This document shows positions 16,340 through 27,200 of a DNA stretch of 50,126 nucleotides, piece after piece (the stretch's first letter is position 1; every line of letters starts with the position of its first letter). Origin of the DNA: Rhodocyclaceae bacterium UBA2271 (GTDB lineage Bacteria; Pseudomonadota; Gammaproteobacteria; Burkholderiales; Rhodocyclaceae). The notes under the pieces are model-generated. The model was not told the origin of the DNA and searched no databases. It was given only the letters and a program-made list of their open reading frames with translations. The DNA lies in the NCBI GenBank assembly GCA_002347405.1, contig DDXB01000026.1, forward strand, positions 1 through 50,126, given 5' to 3'. The position numbers and the translations under genes were made by a program.

Positions 16340-16915
16340 ATGCTGACCCACGAAAACCTTTTCAGTCTCGAAAAATATGCCCGCATCCGGCCCGAATTCC
16401 GGGCCAAGGTCATTGCCCACAAGAAGAACCGGCAACTGCCGCTCGGCGCCAATGCCACGCTCTACTTCGAAGATGCGCTGACCATGCAATACCAGGTGCA
16501 GGAAATGTTGCGCCTCGAACGCATGTTCGAGCCGGAACCGATTCAGGACGAACTCGACGTCTACAACCCGCTGATTCCGGATGGCTGCAACTGGAAGGCC
16601 ACCTTCATGGTGGAATTTCCGGACGAAAATGAACGCCGGCAAAAGCTCACGCAACTGATCGGCATCGAAAAGGCCATCTGGGTCCAGGTCGAGGGTTTCG
16701 ACAAGGTCAATCCGATCGCCAACGAGGACCTGGATCGCGAGACCGAGGACAAGACCTCGGCCGTGCATTTCCTGCGCTTCGAACTGACGCCGGCCATGGC
16801 TGCCGCAGCCAAGCAGGGCGCCGCCATCCGTGCCGGCATCGACCACCCGAACTATCGGGCGGAAATCACTCTTCCTGCTGCGATTCGCGATTCGCTCGCT
16901 GGCGACCTCGCTTGA
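16340..16915 (+). CDS. DUF3501 family protein
   Basis: This 191-residue soluble protein has no signal or membrane segment. It matches the DUF3501 family from its first residues (LTHENLFSLEKYARIRPEFR, then KVIAHKKNRQLPLG, and FEDALTMQYQVQEMLRLERM). The family has no known function and occurs almost always next to rubrerythrin and the CCG-domain Fe-S protein, as here. An AGGAG site stands before the ATG. The three genes probably form one transcription unit ending before the repeats at 16934-17057. Confidence 0.85.
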   Translation: MLTHENLFSLEKYARIRPEFRAKVIAHKKNRQLPLGANATLYFEDALTMQYQVQEMLRLERMFEPEPIQDELDVYNPLIPDGCNWKATFMVEFPDENERRQKLTQLIGIEKAIWVQVEGFDKVNPIANEDLDRETEDKTSAVHFLRFELTPAMAAAAKQGAAIRAGIDHPNYRAEITLPAAIRDSLAGDLA

Positions 16916-16933
16916 TGCAGCGCTGAGTTATCT

Positions 16934-17000
16934 GTCACCCCGGCGCAGGCCGGGGTCCAGGTGTTTGCCTTCACTGGATTCCGGCGTTCGCCGGAATGAC
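16934..17000. repeat. Family C double hairpin (REP-like)
   Basis: Two stem-loops joined by about 20 bases: CCCCGGCGCAGGCCGGGG, then ATTCCGGCGTTCGCCGGAAT. The same layout occurs at 46268-46333 and 47939-48015. It sits between the convergent DUF3501 and OmpA-barrel genes and may help end both transcripts. Confidence 0.85.
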
Positions 17001-17030
17001 GGCAGTGAAACCGGGTAGCGTTTTCCTCGT

Positions 17031-17057
17031 AAGTCGGCGCTGGCGGGACGGCGTTCC
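17031..17057 (+). repeat. Family A repeat near the end of the OmpA-barrel gene
   Basis: AAGTCGGCGCTGGCGGGACG, then GCGTTCC, 15 bases beyond the stop of the minus-strand gene. Confidence 0.8.
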
Positions 17058-17072
17058 CCCGCCAGATTGTCT

Positions 17073-20000
17073 TCAGAAGGTGCCGAGTACGTTGAGGAAC
17101 CAGCCCCGGCTGCGGTAGGACAGGTCGGTGAGATCGTCGGTGTAGTTGGTAAAGTTGTAACCGATGCCCATCTTGACGCCTTCGCCGACATGGCGGTAGA
17201 CGCCCACCAGCCAGCCGGCACGCGCATCCTGGGCTTCCGTGGCACGCAGCTTGCGCAGTTCCAGCAGGGCATCCCATTCCTTCACCCAGTGGAAGTCGGC
17301 ACGCAGGATCAGCAGATCGGCGCGCGAGTCGAACCACTCGCCATCGACTTTGCTGGTCTTCAGCTCACCAAAGCGCATGGCATATTTACCACCCACTGAC
17401 AGCCAGGGCTTGAGATCGTAAATGGTATCGACGGCCAGCACCTGACTCCGCTGGGCATAGTCGGCAACGCTGCCGGATGCGCCCACCTGACCTGGTGCGG
17501 GCAGGTTGTAGAGGTTGGTGTATTTGAACAGGGTATTCCAGCGGTCGTTGTCGACGGGTCGCCAGGCAGCGGCGGCAACCACTTCGTGATAAGCCCCGTC
17601 GTAGAAGGTGCCCCGGCTGTTGTTGGAGTGCGACCAGTTGAGTTTGCCCAGCAGGCGCCAATCGCGACTGACCTGATAGCCGAACGTGTTGCGTACCAGC
17701 CATGTGTCGCGCTTGCCCGTGATGTTGCCATCCTCGCCGCGCCATTCCAGGTTGCCCGAATATTTGACCTTCTCGAACTTGTAGCTGGCCGACAGGCCGA
17801 TGGCGCGACGCTCCATGTCGCCGGCAAACGGGTCGGAAAGTTCGCCGATCTCACCCTTGACGCCATACGTCCAGCGGTCGTTGGCGGCCCAGTCGAGGCC
17901 GAAAGCCTGCGAGAGGCTTTCGGGTCCGGCCCCGTGCGTGGCGCGGGCTTCGCCAAAGACGCGCAGTTGGTCGGAAACGCGGGTACTGGTACCTGACACC
18001 CAGGTGCCCTGGCGACCACGCCAGGCGACGTCGGGTGTTTCGGTTTCCACCACGTAGGTCAGATAGGCATTGCTGCGGTCGGATAGTCGATAGTCGCCAC
18101 CCAGCTTGCCCCCGGTACCCAGGCTGCCTTCCGAGATCTCGGCCAGCAGTTTGAAGCGATCGTTGATGCGCCAGGCACCGCCGACACCGCCCCGGTGGTT
18201 GTCCTGCCGGTCACCATCCTTGGCCAGGGTGCCCTGGACGAAACCATAGGTCTCCCAGTCTTCCTTTTCACCGGGCTTGCCATCCATTTTGTCCGGCCGG
18301 TATTCGCCGCGCAATATGAGGTCGCTGCGGCCGCCATTCTGCGAGAGTGTCGGGCTGGCGTTGGCAAAGACGTTCTGGCGCTCGTCCCGCCGCAGGCCGA
18401 CGGCACCGGTCCATTCGCTGTTGAGCTTCTGGCGCAGGCCGACTTCCGTGGCCTTGCTGTCCTGGATATCACCGTCACGGCTGTCAGCCTTGGCCAGCAG
18501 CGTTGTGCCTTCGGCAACCTGCACATCGGCCCTGAGGCCCTGCTGTTTCATGGCTTCGCCGCCAAAGGTAATCTGGCCGGGCGCCGAGAAACCGCGCTCC
18601 TTGTCCTGCACGTAAGCCGACACGCGGCCCTTCATGCTTTCCGTGACCTCGGCCAGATCGGTCGCGGCTTCTACGCGATAGGCATTGGCGGCCTGTCCGC
18701 CGCTCGCCAGCGGGTTGAAACCAAAGCCGCCATCCTGCGACACCTGTGATGGCGTGCCGACTCCTTCCGAACGCGCCACTTCGAACTTGACCCAGGTGCC
18801 GGGTTTGTAACGTGCTGTGAGGTCCGCGCCGCGCAGTGACTGGCCGAAATTGGCTTCGCCCTGGCGGTAATGCGTCAGGCCCAGTTGCCAGTGATCGCCA
18901 AGCCAGTGGCTGGCACGGATGCCGGATGTCAGGTTGGAAACTGCCGTCAAACCCGGAACATGTTCATAGGTTGTGACCAGATAAAGCGGATTGCCACCCA
19001 CCGCCGAGGTCATCACCAGACTTGCGGCGCTGCCGCTCATGGCCAGGGGCTGATTCAATATCAAGCGGCCCTGCAGATAGTTGATCTCGTAATCCTGGGC
19101 TGGCACCAGTTGCTTGCGCTCGATTACCAGGCCGGAATCCTTGTCGCGGACTTCGATCCAGACGCGTTCTGAACCCTGGGTGATGTCCTGTTGGCGCAGG
19201 TAATAGAGCGAGCCGCCGCTGCCGCGAAATTCATCGCGGGCAGCCACGGTGCCCGGGTCGGCGGCGAAAGCGTCAAGTACGGTGCGTTTTTCGCCGAACC
19301 GGGTTGTGTCTTCAGAGCGGTAGCGCGCCTTGGCGCCATACAGGCCTCGCGAATATTGCAGCAGCTCGGTGCCGCTCCAGGCGGTCTGGAAATTTCCCCA
19401 CATGACGTGGGAATCACCCTTTTCGAGCCTGACGTAAAACTTGCCCTGGGTCGGCGCGTCGTCCACGGTGGTGGAGTCGTCGCCATAGACCGGGTAATAG
19501 GCATTCGGATCGATGCTGCGCAACAGGTAGCGGGGGTCCTTGCTGGAGAAGTTCTTGAACAGATTCTCGATCGGCTGCTCGCGGGTGTCGGCGGAGGCGG
19601 TAAGCAGGTACTCACCCTTGATCTTGCCCTTCAAATAAAAGGCGCCGCGACCATCGATATAGGTGCTGCCGTCGTAGTGCTGGGTGTCGCCGGTGACCAG
19701 GGCAGCCGGGCCGGAAACCCGGTTGCGGCCGATGGTCAGATCGCCCAGCGCGACATAGAACCAGTCGTCGGCGGCGATCGTCAGGTTGCGTCGGAAGGTG
19801 GTGGCGCTGCCGTCCGGGTTGGTGACTTTCACCTCCACGGTGTGTGGCCCGGCCGGCAGAATCTGCTTGATGGCGAACTTGCCGTGGGCATCGACGGGCA
19901 TGGCGAGACCAAGACTGCGCACCGTCTGGCCCGGAACGAGCCGGCTGCCATTGATGGTTACGGTGCCACCCTTGACTGGAATGTTGCGCAATTGCAGGCT

Positions 20001-21218
20001 GTTTTCGCCAAATCCGGCCAAGCGCTCGCGTTCGATTTTGTCCTGGTCGGCGAAGCCCTCCGCCGGGCGCGGGCGCACCAGCAATTCCAGCGGCTTGAGG
20101 CCAGTTTCGTCGAAACGACCGTCGGCGTCGTAAACCCGCAGCAGGTAAAAGACCTTGTCGTCGGCCCCGGCGGCAGGCGCTGGCCAGTTGATCGTTTCGC
20201 TCCAGTCGATGGGCAGGATGGCGAGCGGCGTTTCGACCGGCTGCTGTCCGGGCCGGAACAGGCGCAATTCAGCCTTGGCGATCCAGGGGATGTAGTTCGA
20301 CCAGGCACGAAATTCGACTGACTCGCCGCGCACGACGCCATTCGGATAGGCCCAGGCATTCATTGCCGGGTTGATGGCCAGTGCGTCGAAACGCACCTGG
20401 ATGTCGGCTTTTTCCAGTGCCACGTCGGTGCAACGCTGGCGGTCGGCCTCACTGGCGGCGTCGGCAAGACTCACCGGTTCGCCGTCTATGGTGATGCGGA
20501 AGGGCGCTTGCGGCGCGCCAGCAATTTCGGGTGCGCAAGGTGAGCGCGGTTGTGCGACGAGCGGCGGCTGAGGCGGCAGCGCTGGCGCCGCCTGGATTTC
20601 ATCAAACCAGACGTGAATTTCCACGCGCCGGTTTTGCGCCATACCCTCCGCGGTGTCGTTGCCGGCCACCGGGCGGTGCGAACCGAAACCCTCGATAGCC
20701 AGTTGTCCGGCCGAAAGATTCAGGGTGTTCTTGAGATGGGCAGCCACCGCCAGTGCGCGCGCTTCGGACAGACCCTGGTTGTCGCGGTAAATATTCTGTG
20801 TGGCCGCAGACAGGCGTTGATTGTCGGTATGGCCGGTGACGGATATTTTCAAATTATCCTTGCCGCGCAAGCGTGAGGCCAGTTCATCGAGATGACGGTG
20901 GTAAGCTGCGGTGAGATCGGCCTTGCCGGAGGCGAACAGGGCGCCACGGGAGGAATCTTCGAACGATTTCTTCATTGCCGGCAGCGTTGCCGGCAATGCG
21001 GCGACGGCCGATTTCATGGCCGTCACATCGGTGCGCGTCACGCCGGACGGCAAAGGAAAGTGGATGTTTGGTTGCAGTTCCGCGGGAGGCGGTGTCTGGT
21101 GCAGATCGACGCGGGCATTGTCGATGCGCTTGCCGGTTTCCCCGCTGGCAAAGACGGGTGTAAACATCAGTCCGATGGCAGCGGCGAGGGCGGTTTGGCG
21201 CAGGGCACGGTGGTTCAT
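17073..21218 (-). CDS. Large OmpA-domain outer-membrane beta-barrel protein
   Basis: This protein of about 1381 residues has a signal peptide (MNHRALRQTALAAAIGLMF, then TPVFA) and an OmpA-like peptidoglycan-binding domain at about residues 90-205 (ALFASGKADLTAAYHRHLDE, VTGHTDNQRLSAATQN, then LSEARALAVAAHL and RRVEIHVW). Middle regions look like Ig-like domains (KGGTVTINGSRLVPGQTVRS, VEVKVTNPDGSATTFRRN). The C-terminal half is built of amphipathic strands and ends in phenylalanine (GWFLNVLGTF), as outer-membrane barrels do. An OmpA domain placed before the barrel is the reverse of OmpA itself. The start at 21218 has a GGAGGG site and overlaps the stop of the giant upstream gene (ATGA), so the two products should be made together. 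It may be the membrane partner of that surface protein. Confidence 0.82.
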   Translation of the reverse strand: MNHRALRQTALAAAIGLMFTPVFASGETGKRIDNARVDLHQTPPPAELQPNIHFPLPSGVTRTDVTAMKSAVAALPATLPAMKKSFEDSSRGALFASGKADLTAAYHRHLDELASRLRGKDNLKISVTGHTDNQRLSAATQNIYRDNQGLSEARALAVAAHLKNTLNLSAGQLAIEGFGSHRPVAGNDTAEGMAQNRRVEIHVWFDEIQAAPALPPQPPLVAQPRSPCAPEIAGAPQAPFRITIDGEPVSLADAASEADRQRCTDVALEKADIQVRFDALAINPAMNAWAYPNGVVRGESVEFRAWSNYIPWIAKAELRLFRPGQQPVETPLAILPIDWSETINWPAPAAGADDKVFYLLRVYDADGRFDETGLKPLELLVRPRPAEGFADQDKIERERLAGFGENSLQLRNIPVKGGTVTINGSRLVPGQTVRSLGLAMPVDAHGKFAIKQILPAGPHTVEVKVTNPDGSATTFRRNLTIAADDWFYVALGDLTIGRNRVSGPAALVTGDTQHYDGSTYIDGRGAFYLKGKIKGEYLLTASADTREQPIENLFKNFSSKDPRYLLRSIDPNAYYPVYGDDSTTVDDAPTQGKFYVRLEKGDSHVMWGNFQTAWSGTELLQYSRGLYGAKARYRSEDTTRFGEKRTVLDAFAADPGTVAARDEFRGSGGSLYYLRQQDITQGSERVWIEVRDKDSGLVIERKQLVPAQDYEINYLQGRLILNQPLAMSGSAASLVMTSAVGGNPLYLVTTYEHVPGLTAVSNLTSGIRASHWLGDHWQLGLTHYRQGEANFGQSLRGADLTARYKPGTWVKFEVARSEGVGTPSQVSQDGGFGFNPLASGGQAANAYRVEAATDLAEVTESMKGRVSAYVQDKERGFSAPGQITFGGEAMKQQGLRADVQVAEGTTLLAKADSRDGDIQDSKATEVGLRQKLNSEWTGAVGLRRDERQNVFANASPTLSQNGGRSDLILRGEYRPDKMDGKPGEKEDWETYGFVQGTLAKDGDRQDNHRGGVGGAWRINDRFKLLAEISEGSLGTGGKLGGDYRLSDRSNAYLTYVVETETPDVAWRGRQGTWVSGTSTRVSDQLRVFGEARATHGAGPESLSQAFGLDWAANDRWTYGVKGEIGELSDPFAGDMERRAIGLSASYKFEKVKYSGNLEWRGEDGNITGKRDTWLVRNTFGYQVSRDWRLLGKLNWSHSNNSRGTFYDGAYHEVVAAAAWRPVDNDRWNTLFKYTNLYNLPAPGQVGASGSVADYAQRSQVLAVDTIYDLKPWLSVGGKYAMRFGELKTSKVDGEWFDSRADLLILRADFHWVKEWDALLELRKLRATEAQDARAGWLVGVYRHVGEGVKMGIGYNFTNYTDDLTDLSYRSRGWFLNVLGTF

Positions 21219-24200
21219 CGCGCGCCCTCCATTTCCGTCTCGATCACCAGCGGGTGGCGTGGCCCATCTTCTTTTCGATGCTCTTGCCATAAAGTGCGTA
21301 TTCGGCCAGCAACGGCGTCAAGCCGTTGCAGTGACAGATCGGCACCTTCCTGGCCCGGCCGATAGGCGATGCGCAGTACCGAAGGGCGCTCCTTGAGTGT
21401 TTCCGGCAAGGCCGCCAACTGCTTGTTCCAGTCGGGCGCCAGCTCAACGCCCGTTCCGACGAAGGCGCCGGCAGCCAGTTCCAGGCGCACCACCCGATGT
21501 ATGGTCGCGCCGAAATTGAGCTTGACCATCTTGCCGCGCGTGACACGTACGTCGCGCGGGTTTTCGGTGGTCAGCCGGTAGCCGGAGGGCAGCGTGCGCT
21601 CGTCCAGCTTCATGACGAAGTTCGAACCGCGGTCCATCTGCGGAATCGCCGCGCAGGCGACGTGGAAGCGGCCCTCGGCATCGGTCGTCACCAGCAGCCC
21701 GCGCGCCGTGACGACACGCACGTTCGGGATGCCCGGTTCGCCATCGTCCTGATAGCCGTTGGCATTCTTGTCGTCGAAGACCTTGCCGATGATGTCCGAG
21801 CAGTCGAAGGTTGGATCGGGGACGACGCGCACGGTGGCGGAGGCGATGTTCGAAACCAGGCTATCGACGATGTTGTTGAGCGCCCAGGCCTGATTGACGT
21901 ACTCGGCCTCGCCGACACCCGCACCGACCACCAAAATGAGCTTGAAAATCTTACGCTCGGCCGGGGTGAACGTCTGATTGCGCCAGGTCAGATGGCGGCC
22001 GGCAACGGTGGGTTCGAGGGGGACGCCGTTCAGGGTCGCGGAGCCGATCCGGTAACGGAACCCCGGCGGAATCTGGTCGCGCACATCGAGGTTGGGCAAA
22101 GTTGCCGCCAGGGTGTTGGTGGCGGTGATCGTGTAGGGCACCAGTTCGCCGCGCTTGACGTTGACCAGCGGTGTCGTCTTGGTGACAACCAGCGCGCCAC
22201 CGAGAATCGGGTCGAGGGGGATGTGGTTATTGAGGACGTCGGCTGATAGGCCGCTTAGCGCAAACCCGGTGAAATACTGCGTGCTGCCCGCACCAGCAGC
22301 AAAGCTGGCGCTGGTAACGGGGCAACTGGCCGGGTTGTGCTGAGGCGTACTTGCCGGTGGCGCCGCGTTGCTCGTCTGCACTAGCGCCGGATTAGGCGCA
22401 CCGCCGACCGTGGGGGTGTTGGTGCAGGGCGGGATGATGCCCGAGGGGAATGGCACGTATATGGGTGGTACCGTCACTGACAGGGTATAGGTGCCTGCTG
22501 GCGCGCCGGGCAGCAGAAGGAACTGGTAGAAGCCGGTGGCATTGGTGGTCTGGTTCTGGTTTGCGGCACCCCCTAACAGATGCACAGATGGATTGAAGCC
22601 GGCCGGACCGTTGATCGTTACCGTTGCACCGGCCACCGGGTTGCGTGTTACCGAGTCATAGACAATGCCGGAGGGGTCGATGGGCAGGTTCTGCTCGACG
22701 ATGTTGGCCCCCGAGGCCAGCGTCAGTCCGGCGATGGTGCGGGCAGAGTAATCGGGCAGGCCGAAGGCAGCGTTGTAGGCAGCATCCTGGGAAATCGGGT
22801 TGCCGTACAGGGCACCGTTGGGATGCCGGAAACGGATTTCGTAGCCGGTAGCTGCCGGCAGATTGGCAAGGCTGTAGCTGCCATCGGCGGCAGTGGTTGC
22901 GGTTCCCCTCTGTACGCCACCTTGCCAGGCTTCTACCTGCCAGCCGGCGGCACCGGGCTCGCCTGCTTGCTGTGTCTGGTCGGTACTCACGGTGTTGACC
23001 CAAATCTTGCCGGATATCTGGGCATTGGCTCCGGTGCGTTCGCCGAAAAGGTAAGCGGTGCCGGTAGTGGCAACGGGGAGCGCGATGGCAGAGATACGGT
23101 TTTGCGCCGCGGCCGTGGTGAAGCTGCCGTTATCGACCGTTCCGCCTGCGTTGCCGGCGGTTTCGCGGCCGTCCTGATAAATGACCGGATGGGTTTCGGT
23201 CAGGGTGTAGGTGCCGCTTGTCAGACCGATGAAACGGAAGCTGCCGTCGCCAGCGGTGGTGGTCGTCCGATTCACTGCCGCGCCATTGGCGTCGGTTCCG
23301 CTGAGGGTGATAACGACCCCGGCGATGCCTGGTTCGCTAGCGCCCTTGGCGCCGTCATCGTTGTCGTCGCGATAGACGAAGCCGGCCAGGCTGGAGGCGT
23401 TTTCGCGGAAGTTGTAATTGACGCCGGCATTGCCCGAGGCCAACGGGATGGCGGAGATTACGTTCTGTGCTGCTGTACCGCCGAGGCCGCCAACCTGGGT
23501 GCCGGTGGCACCTGCGTAATCGCCAATGCCGTTCGGTTGCGTCTCGGTAATGGTGTAGCCGGCGCCGTTGGCCGGTCGGAGGTTGGTGAAGCTGTAGCTG
23601 CCGTCGGCAGCGGTCGCGACCGTGAGGTTAACGGCGCCGCCCTGGTCGTCGGTGCCGGTCAGCGTCAAGGTCACGCCAGCCAGTTCCTCACCGGCGCCAT
23701 AGGTGCCGTCGTTGTCGGCGTCATGCCAGACCCGGCCGGACAGGCTGCCCGACTGCACTTCGCCGAAGTTATAGCCGGTGGCGGGGTTGGCAGCGCTGAA
23801 GGCGATGCCGCTGATGCGGTTTTGTGCGGCGTTGTTGGTAAAGCTGCTGTTATCCACCGTGCCGCCTTGACTGCCAGCCGCCTCGCGACCGTCGAGATAG
23901 CCGGCGGCTTGAGTCTCGGTGATAGTGTAGCCGCCGGCTCCGGCATTGCGCAGGCCGGCGAAGTTGTAGCTGCCGTCGGCGGCTGTGGTTGTGGTGCAAC
24001 TAGGAATGGTCGTGCAGACATCGACAGCTGAAGCCGTGTTGCCAGACAGGGTCAGTGTCACGCCATTGATGCCGGGTTCGCCGGCATCCTTGACGCCGTC
24101 GTTGTTGGCATCGTGGTAAACGAAGCCGGTGATGGTGCCGGTCTTCTCGCCGAACAGGTAGCCGCTGCCGTTCACGCCCGCAGTCAGGGGAATACCGGAA

Positions 24201-27200
24201 ATCGTCGTTCCCGTCGTCGCCGTGCCGGCGGGCGTGCCTGTGGCGGTAGTACGATTGGCGTAATCGACCGGCTGGGTTTGCGTGAGCGTGTAGCCGCTGC
24301 CATTGCTGGCGGGCAGGCCGGTGAAGCCGTAGGTGCCGTCCGCCGCCGTGGTGGTGGTGCAACTGGCGATGATGCTGCAGACGTTGGCGCCACTGGCCGT
24401 GGTGCCCGAAAGGGTGACCGTTACCCCCGGGATGCCGGTATCGCTGCCGTTGTAGCCGCCGTCGTCATTGACGTCGTGATAGACGCGGCCGGCTAGGGAG
24501 GCGCCGCGTTCGCCGAAGTTGTAGTCCGCGCCGAACTGGCCGACGTTCATGACGATGCCGGAGAAAACATCGTTGACCGCTGCGCTGCCGCCCAACGTAC
24601 CAAGGCCTTCCAGGCCATCAGCATAGTTGGATAACGGCGCAGTTACTTGGCTCTGCTCGGTCAGCGTGTAACCGATACCGTTGCTGGCCGGCAGTCCGAC
24701 ATAGTTGTAAGCGCCGCTGGCGTCGGTAGTCACCGTGCATGGGTTGGGGCTTATGGCTATGCAGATGTTTACGCCACCGCTGGTGGTGCCGGAAAGGGTG
24801 ATCGAGACGCCGCTGATGCCCGGTTCGCCGGCATCCTTGACGCCGTTGTTGTTGAGGTCAACATAGACGAAGCCCGCCAGGCCCTGACCGCTCTCGCCGA
24901 AGTTGTAGCCGCTGGCGGTGTCGTTCGAGACGATGGGGATGGCTGTGATGTTACGCAGCGCAGCACCGGCTACACCCACGCCGGCTGCGCGCACCGCGCC
25001 ATCGATCGTGCCTCCCTTGCTGCCGGCCTGGGCCCCGGTATGGGTCAGGCCGGCAATGACGGCCTGTTGCACGGCATAACTGCCGGGGCGTAAGCCAGTA
25101 AAGCTGTAGCTACCGTTGGCGGCTGTGGGGGTGGTCGTATTGACAGCATTGCCGAGATCGTCCGTGCCGGTCAGCGTGATTGATACGCCGGTGACACCGG
25201 CGGTTTCTGTGCCTTGGCGGACGGCGTCGTTGTTGCTGTCGATGAAGACGAAACCGGAAATCGTTGCCGGCAGCAGTTCGCCAAAGTTGCGCTCGTTCAG
25301 ATTGCCGTTCGGGTTCAGCACACCGGCCGGGATGGATTCCGGCGGCGTGCGCCCGGCGCTGCCGGCGATCACGATGCCGGCGCCGTTTTCTTCCTTGCCG
25401 TCGAGGTAACCGGTTGGCTGCGTGTTCTGGGTCAGCGTGTAACCGGCACCATCACTGGGTGGTAAGTTGGTGTAGTTGTACTGTCCGGAGGCGTTGGTGG
25501 TGACCGCGCAGGTGATAAGGGAACAGACATTGACGCCGTTGTAGGCGATTCCCGACAGGCTGATGCCAAGCCCCGCGCCAATACCGGCGGCGCCGGCGCG
25601 CTGACCGTCGTTGTTGGCATCGTGATAGACGTAGCCAGATAGCTGGCCGCGCTGGATTTCCTGAAATACATAGCCGGTGGCAGCTGTGACCGTGTTTGCC
25701 GGCAGACTGATGCCACTGATGGTGTTATGGGCAGCGGAGGTGGAGCAGTTGGCTGTGCCGTCGCAGGTATTCGCCGGCGCTGTGCCGCCTGCCGTGCCGA
25801 CCGTCTCGAAGCGGTCCCAGTAATTGGCGGGCTGAGTTTCTCTCAAGTCCCAGGTTCCCGGCGGCAGGGTTGCAAAGGTGAATGCGCCGGCGGCATTGGT
25901 TGTCGTGGTCAGGGCCGCGTAGGTCTGCCCAGCGCCCGTCCCATAGGTGTAGCCGTAGCTGTCGGTGCCGGTCAGGGTCAGGGTCACGCTTGGGATGGCT
26001 TCTCCGGCGTCGATGCTGTCGTTGAGGTTGTTGTCGGCATACACCGTCCCGGCGAGACTGTTCCGTCGCACTTGCACAGCGACGCTGTTCGAATTGTTGC
26101 CACTGACGACGTCGAGCGAGGTGTTCGGCAGCGGTGCGATGCTGGCCGTGTTGTTGATATTCGTATTGAAGGCAAAGGCGTAGCTGCCGCTGGCCTGGTA
26201 GGCCGCGCGCACCGGGATGGCGATGGTGACGCGCTTGTTGGCATCACTGTCGCCGCCTGCAGGCAGCACGCCCAGGTCGCAGGTCACCGTGCCGCCGCTG
26301 CCGCTGGCCGGGCCACTACAGCTATTCAAAGTCAGCGACACGGCGCTGCCCGGCGTCACGCCGATGGCCGTGCCGGTGCGCACAAAGCCGCTGGGCAGGA
26401 CGTCGGTCACGCGCACGCCGGCGGCATCCGATGGCCCGGCGTTGGCGACGGTTACCGTGTAGGTGAATTCCTGGTTCAGGTCGACGATCGGCTGAGATAC
26501 CGACTTGGTTGCTGACAGATCGGTCTTGGGCAATACGGTGGTGGTTTCCTGTACTGAATTATTGCCGGGCAGGCTGTCGCCCGAGAAATCCGCATTGGTT
26601 TCGTAGGATTCGACCTTGGCTGTGGTTTTGTAGGTGACGCTGCTTGCCGGCACGTTGGACAGCGGGCCGGTATCGAAACGCAGCGTGAATGTCCTGCTGG
26701 TGTTGGGCGGCAGCATGCTGGCCGGCTGGCTGCCGCCGAGGTAACAAATCACATCGCTACCGACTAAGCCGCAATTGGCCCCCGCCGGCAGGATGCTGCC
26801 GGCGGCGTTGTAGGTCATGGTGTAGGGGCCTGGCTGGCTGCCCTGCGGCGGCGGGGTCGGCGTGACCGTCAGCTTGAAACCGGTGGCCTGGGACGGGCCA
26901 TTGTTCTGGGCGACGACCTGATACTGGATGTGATCGCCAAACGCTGTGGGATCAAACCCGGGGTCGTTGTTGGTGACGGTCAGGTCGATGGCCTTGGTGG
27001 TTACCGTGACGGTGTTGCTGTTGCTATTGTTGGCGTAATCAGGCGCATCACTCTCGACCGTGGTCGTGCTAATGGTTGCGTGGCTGGTGTAGGTGGCATC
27101 CAGTGCATCCGGATACGGGTAAACCGGTATGACCTTGAACACCAGTTGGCGCGATTCGCCGTTGCTCAGGCTGAATCCGGTACATTCGACGCCTTGCTCG

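Noticed and set aside
16934..17057. Direct and inverted repeats considered as a CRISPR array
   Set aside because: Only two stems with unequal spacing and no repeated spacer units; the layout fits a REP-like doublet.
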